From Nitrospinota bacterium (lineage in GTDB: Bacteria; Nitrospinota; Nitrospinia; Nitrospinales; VA-1): a stretch of DNA of 7,978 nucleotides. Position numbers and translations under genes: made by a program. The stretch's first letter is position 1. Each line of letters starts with the position of its first letter. Positions 6,531 through 7,978 of the stretch are shown piece by piece. The notes below the pieces were generated by a model. That model was not told the origin of the DNA. It searched no databases and saw nothing but the letters and a program-made list of their open reading frames with translations. The stretch covers positions 1-7,978 of the forward strand of contig JADFGI010000132.1 of NCBI GenBank assembly GCA_022567815.1. Direction: 5' to 3'.

Positions 6531-6571
6531 GCACAGGCTGGAAAGCCTGTGCTACTACTTTTTTATTTTTT
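6531..6571 (+). terminator. Strong intrinsic terminator-like hairpin upstream of gatC
   Basis: GCACAGGCT-GGAA-AGCCTGTGC (6531-6552) is a perfect 9-base stem with a GGAA tetraloop, followed after TACTAC by TTTTTTATTTTTT (6559-6571). On the plus strand it would end transcripts from the small gene at 6012 and insulate gatCA. The stem sequence is also a familiar dispersed repeat form, so a mobile palindrome may have been adopted as a terminator. Confidence 0.65.
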
Positions 6572-6585
6572 CATCTGTGGTTCCA
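6572..6585 (+). repeat. CATCTGTGGTTCCA repeat copy
   Basis: This 14-mer is identical to 5879-5892 in the same orientation, and directly follows the T-run of the terminator hairpin. A related TATCTGTGGTTCAAA is at 2889-2903. Confidence 0.6.
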
Positions 6586-6675
6586 ATACGATAAAAATGT
6601 GCCGTTTACCAAAAGTCTCTGGGTTAAAGGAATACTAATAATTCATCAAAAACCCATAGCACGTTAACATTTGAT

Positions 6676-6691
6676 CCAGCCCACAGGCTGG
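6676..6691 (+). promoter_or_regulatory. Hairpin in the gatC 5' leader
   Basis: CCAGCC-CACA-GGCTGG ends 10 bases before the gatC ATG at 6702. The 3' arm occupies the place where a Shine-Dalgarno sequence would lie and no better one is visible, so the structure could influence gatC translation. CACAGGCTGG in it also occurs in the terminator hairpin at 6532-6541. Confidence 0.35.
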
Positions 6692-6701
6692 TCCACTTTT
6701 C

Positions 6702-6983
6702 ATGTCCGGAAAATTTGACATCGACCACATGGCCCAACTCGCCCGCCTCCGCCTGACCGATTCCGAAAAGGTCCGTCTGGGCAGGCAGATGGAAACCATC
6801 ATCGAATACATTGACCATCTCGACAAATTAGACACCTCGACGGTCGAACCTACTTCGCACGTCATTCCTCTGGAAAACGTATTCCGGGAAGATGTAAAAA
6901 AACAAAACTTCCCCGATACCGATCCTCTCTCCCTGGCTCTCGCGCAGAAGAACCGGCATTACGAAGTGCCGAAAATCATCTGA
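6702..6983 (+). CDS. gatC: Asp/Glu-tRNA amidotransferase subunit C
   Basis: GatC is the small subunit of the GatCAB amidotransferase, which converts Glu-tRNA(Gln) and Asp-tRNA(Asn) to Gln-tRNA and Asn-tRNA in the cytosol; GatC wraps around and stabilises GatA and GatB. The 93-residue length is normal. Family marks are the N-terminal helical part [20 protein letters not shown] (10-29), the [13 protein letters not shown] helix and linker (33-45), and [17 protein letters not shown] (48-64). The stop TGA is two bases before the gatA ATG, so the two genes are one transcript. The ATG chosen matches the family start; a convincing Shine-Dalgarno sequence is absent and a hairpin lies just upstream. 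Confidence 0.96.
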   Translation: MSGKFDIDHMAQLARLRLTDSEKVRLGRQMETIIEYIDHLDKLDTSTVEPTSHVIPLENVFREDVKKQNFPDTDPLSLALAQKNRHYEVPKII

Positions 6984-6985
6984 CG

Positions 6986-7978
6986 ATGCATCAATCGACC
7001 ATCCTCCAAGCCAAAGAGGGTCTCAGGAAAAAACAATTTTCCTCGCTGGAATTGACGGAAGCCGTTTACCAACGCATCGACGCAGTGGAAGAAAAAGTCA
7101 AAGCTTACATCCACCTGACGCGGGAATCCGCCCTGGATCAGGCACGCGAGGCTGATAAAAAATTATCCGCAGGCGTTGACGCACCCCTGTTGGGAATTCC
7201 GCTGGCTCTGAAAGATCTCATATGCACCAAAGGAGCCCGCACCACTTGTGCCTCGCGTTATCTGGATCAATTCGTCGCCCCCTACGACGCGACGGTGGCT
7301 GAGCGGTTGAAATCCGCCGGAGCCGTCATCATTGGCAAAACCAATATGGATGAGTTTGCCATGGGATCTTCCACCGAGAATTCCTGGCACTACCCGACCC
7401 TGAATCCCTGGGCCGGGGACCGCGTTCCCGGAGGGTCCAGCGGCGGTTCGGCGGCGGCAGTCGGGGCGCACGAGTGCCTGGCGTCGCTGGGAAGCGATAC
7501 CGGAGGCTCCATCCGCCAGCCCGCCAGCTTTTGCGGGGTCACGGGACTGAAACCCACCTATGGCCGGGTTTCCCGGTTCGGACTGGTGGCGTTCGCGTCT
7601 TCATTGGATCAGATCGGCCCCATGACCAAAACGGTGGAAGACGCCGCGCTTCTGTTGAACGTGATCGGCGGCAAGGATCCTCTGGATTCCACATCCGCCG
7701 AGACTCCCCTGCCCGATTTTATCCAGGGACTAAAAGGAGATGTAAAAGGGCTTAAGTTAGGCATTCCAAAGGAATATTTCACCTCAGGAATCGCTCCGGA
7801 AGTGGAACAGGCGGTGCGCGAGGCGATCAAAACCCTCGAATCGCTGGGCATGGAAACCGTGGAGGTGTCGCTTCCCCACACTGAGTACGCCATCGCCACC
7901 TATTACATACTGGCCTGCGCCGAAGCCAGCACCAACCTTTCCCGCTACGATGGGGTGAGATATGGCCATCGGTCGGAG
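6986..7978 (+). CDS. gatA: Asp/Glu-tRNA amidotransferase subunit A, 5' part
   Basis: GatA is the glutaminase subunit of GatCAB: it releases ammonia from glutamine and passes it to GatB for amidation of mischarged tRNA. The frame runs open to the right edge; 331 of roughly 485 expected residues are present. The amidase-signature active site is intact: Lys76 in LALKDL, cis-Ser151 in [12 protein letters not shown], and nucleophile Ser175 in [10 protein letters not shown], matching Lys79/Ser154/Ser178 of the Staphylococcus enzyme with a constant offset of three. The [17 protein letters not shown] stretch (117-133) is also typical. The ATG lies two bases after the gatC stop with no strong ribosome-binding site, suggesting coupled translation. 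gatB is not in the window and may be downstream or elsewhere. Confidence 0.97.
   Translation, partial: MHQSTILQAKEGLRKKQFSSLELTEAVYQRIDAVEEKVKAYIHLTRESALDQAREADKKLSAGVDAPLLGIPLALKDLICTKGARTTCASRYLDQFVAPYDATVAERLKSAGAVIIGKTNMDEFAMGSSTENSWHYPTLNPWAGDRVPGGSSGGSAAAVGAHECLASLGSDTGGSIRQPASFCGVTGLKPTYGRVSRFGLVAFASSLDQIGPMTKTVEDAALLLNVIGGKDPLDSTSAETPLPDFIQGLKGDVKGLKLGIPKEYFTSGIAPEVEQAVREAIKTLESLGMETVEVSLPHTEYAIATYYILACAEASTNLSRYDGVRYGHRSE

Larger units (their letters stand above)
6234..6701. other. 468-base spacer made largely of hairpins and repeats
   Basis: No gene is supported here. The spacer contains hairpins at 6234-6248, 6261-6289, 6410-6422, 6451-6472, 6531-6552 and 6676-6691, plus a CATCTGTGGTTCCA repeat at 6572-6585. 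Two overlapping plus-strand frames (6385-6594 and 6416-6667) have low-complexity or repeat-derived products and no ribosome-binding site worth trusting. The promoter for gatCA should lie in about 6585-6675, but I see no clear pair of hexamers. Confidence 0.7.

Noticed and set aside
6385..6667. Two overlapping plus-strand frames upstream of gatC
   Set aside because: They run through palindromic repeats and the terminator hairpin, with different products in different frames and no family resemblance.

Overview
The window reads as ordinary chromosomal DNA from a Gram-negative bacterium. Both minus-strand proteins start with lipoprotein-type signal peptides, ribonucleotide reduction uses the large B12-dependent enzyme, and a gatCA pair implies tRNA-dependent amidation. 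Spacers are packed with short dispersed palindromic repeats. This mix would fit a Nitrospinota- or deltaproteobacteria-like genome, but that placement is inferred from general familiarity and is weak.

Layout: (1) 2-2623, + strand, the 3' 873 codons of nrdJ, open at the left edge. (2) 2624-2887, a repeat-bearing spacer between convergent genes. (3) 4224-2888, - strand, a two-gene unit: a three-TPR small lipoprotein followed 8 bases later by a SUMF1-fold lipoprotein that starts at TTG and lacks the cysteine pair of true formylglycine-generating enzymes. (4) 4225-4397, a divergent control region with a candidate promoter and a terminator-like hairpin in the TPR leader. (5) 4398-5681, + strand, an unrecognised 427-residue membrane protein with an internal 63-residue duplication. 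(6) 5682-6011, a spacer with an inverted pair of REP-like units and an ATCTGTG-type repeat that looks interrupted by another repeat. (7) 6012-6233, + strand, a small lysine-rich protein. (8) 6234-6701, a 468-base spacer holding at least five hairpins, one a good intrinsic terminator. (9) 6702-6983 gatC and 6986-7978 gatA (open at the right edge), + strand, two bases apart.

The housekeeping genes serve dNTP supply (NrdJ) and Gln/Asn-tRNA formation (GatCA). The lipoprotein pair probably acts together at the envelope. I saw no CRISPR array, tRNA, rRNA, transposase, phage gene or defence system. The observations most worth following are the duplicated module in the 427-residue protein, the composition of the repeat islands, and the leader hairpin ahead of the TPR gene. 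I do not see a convincing new multi-gene system.
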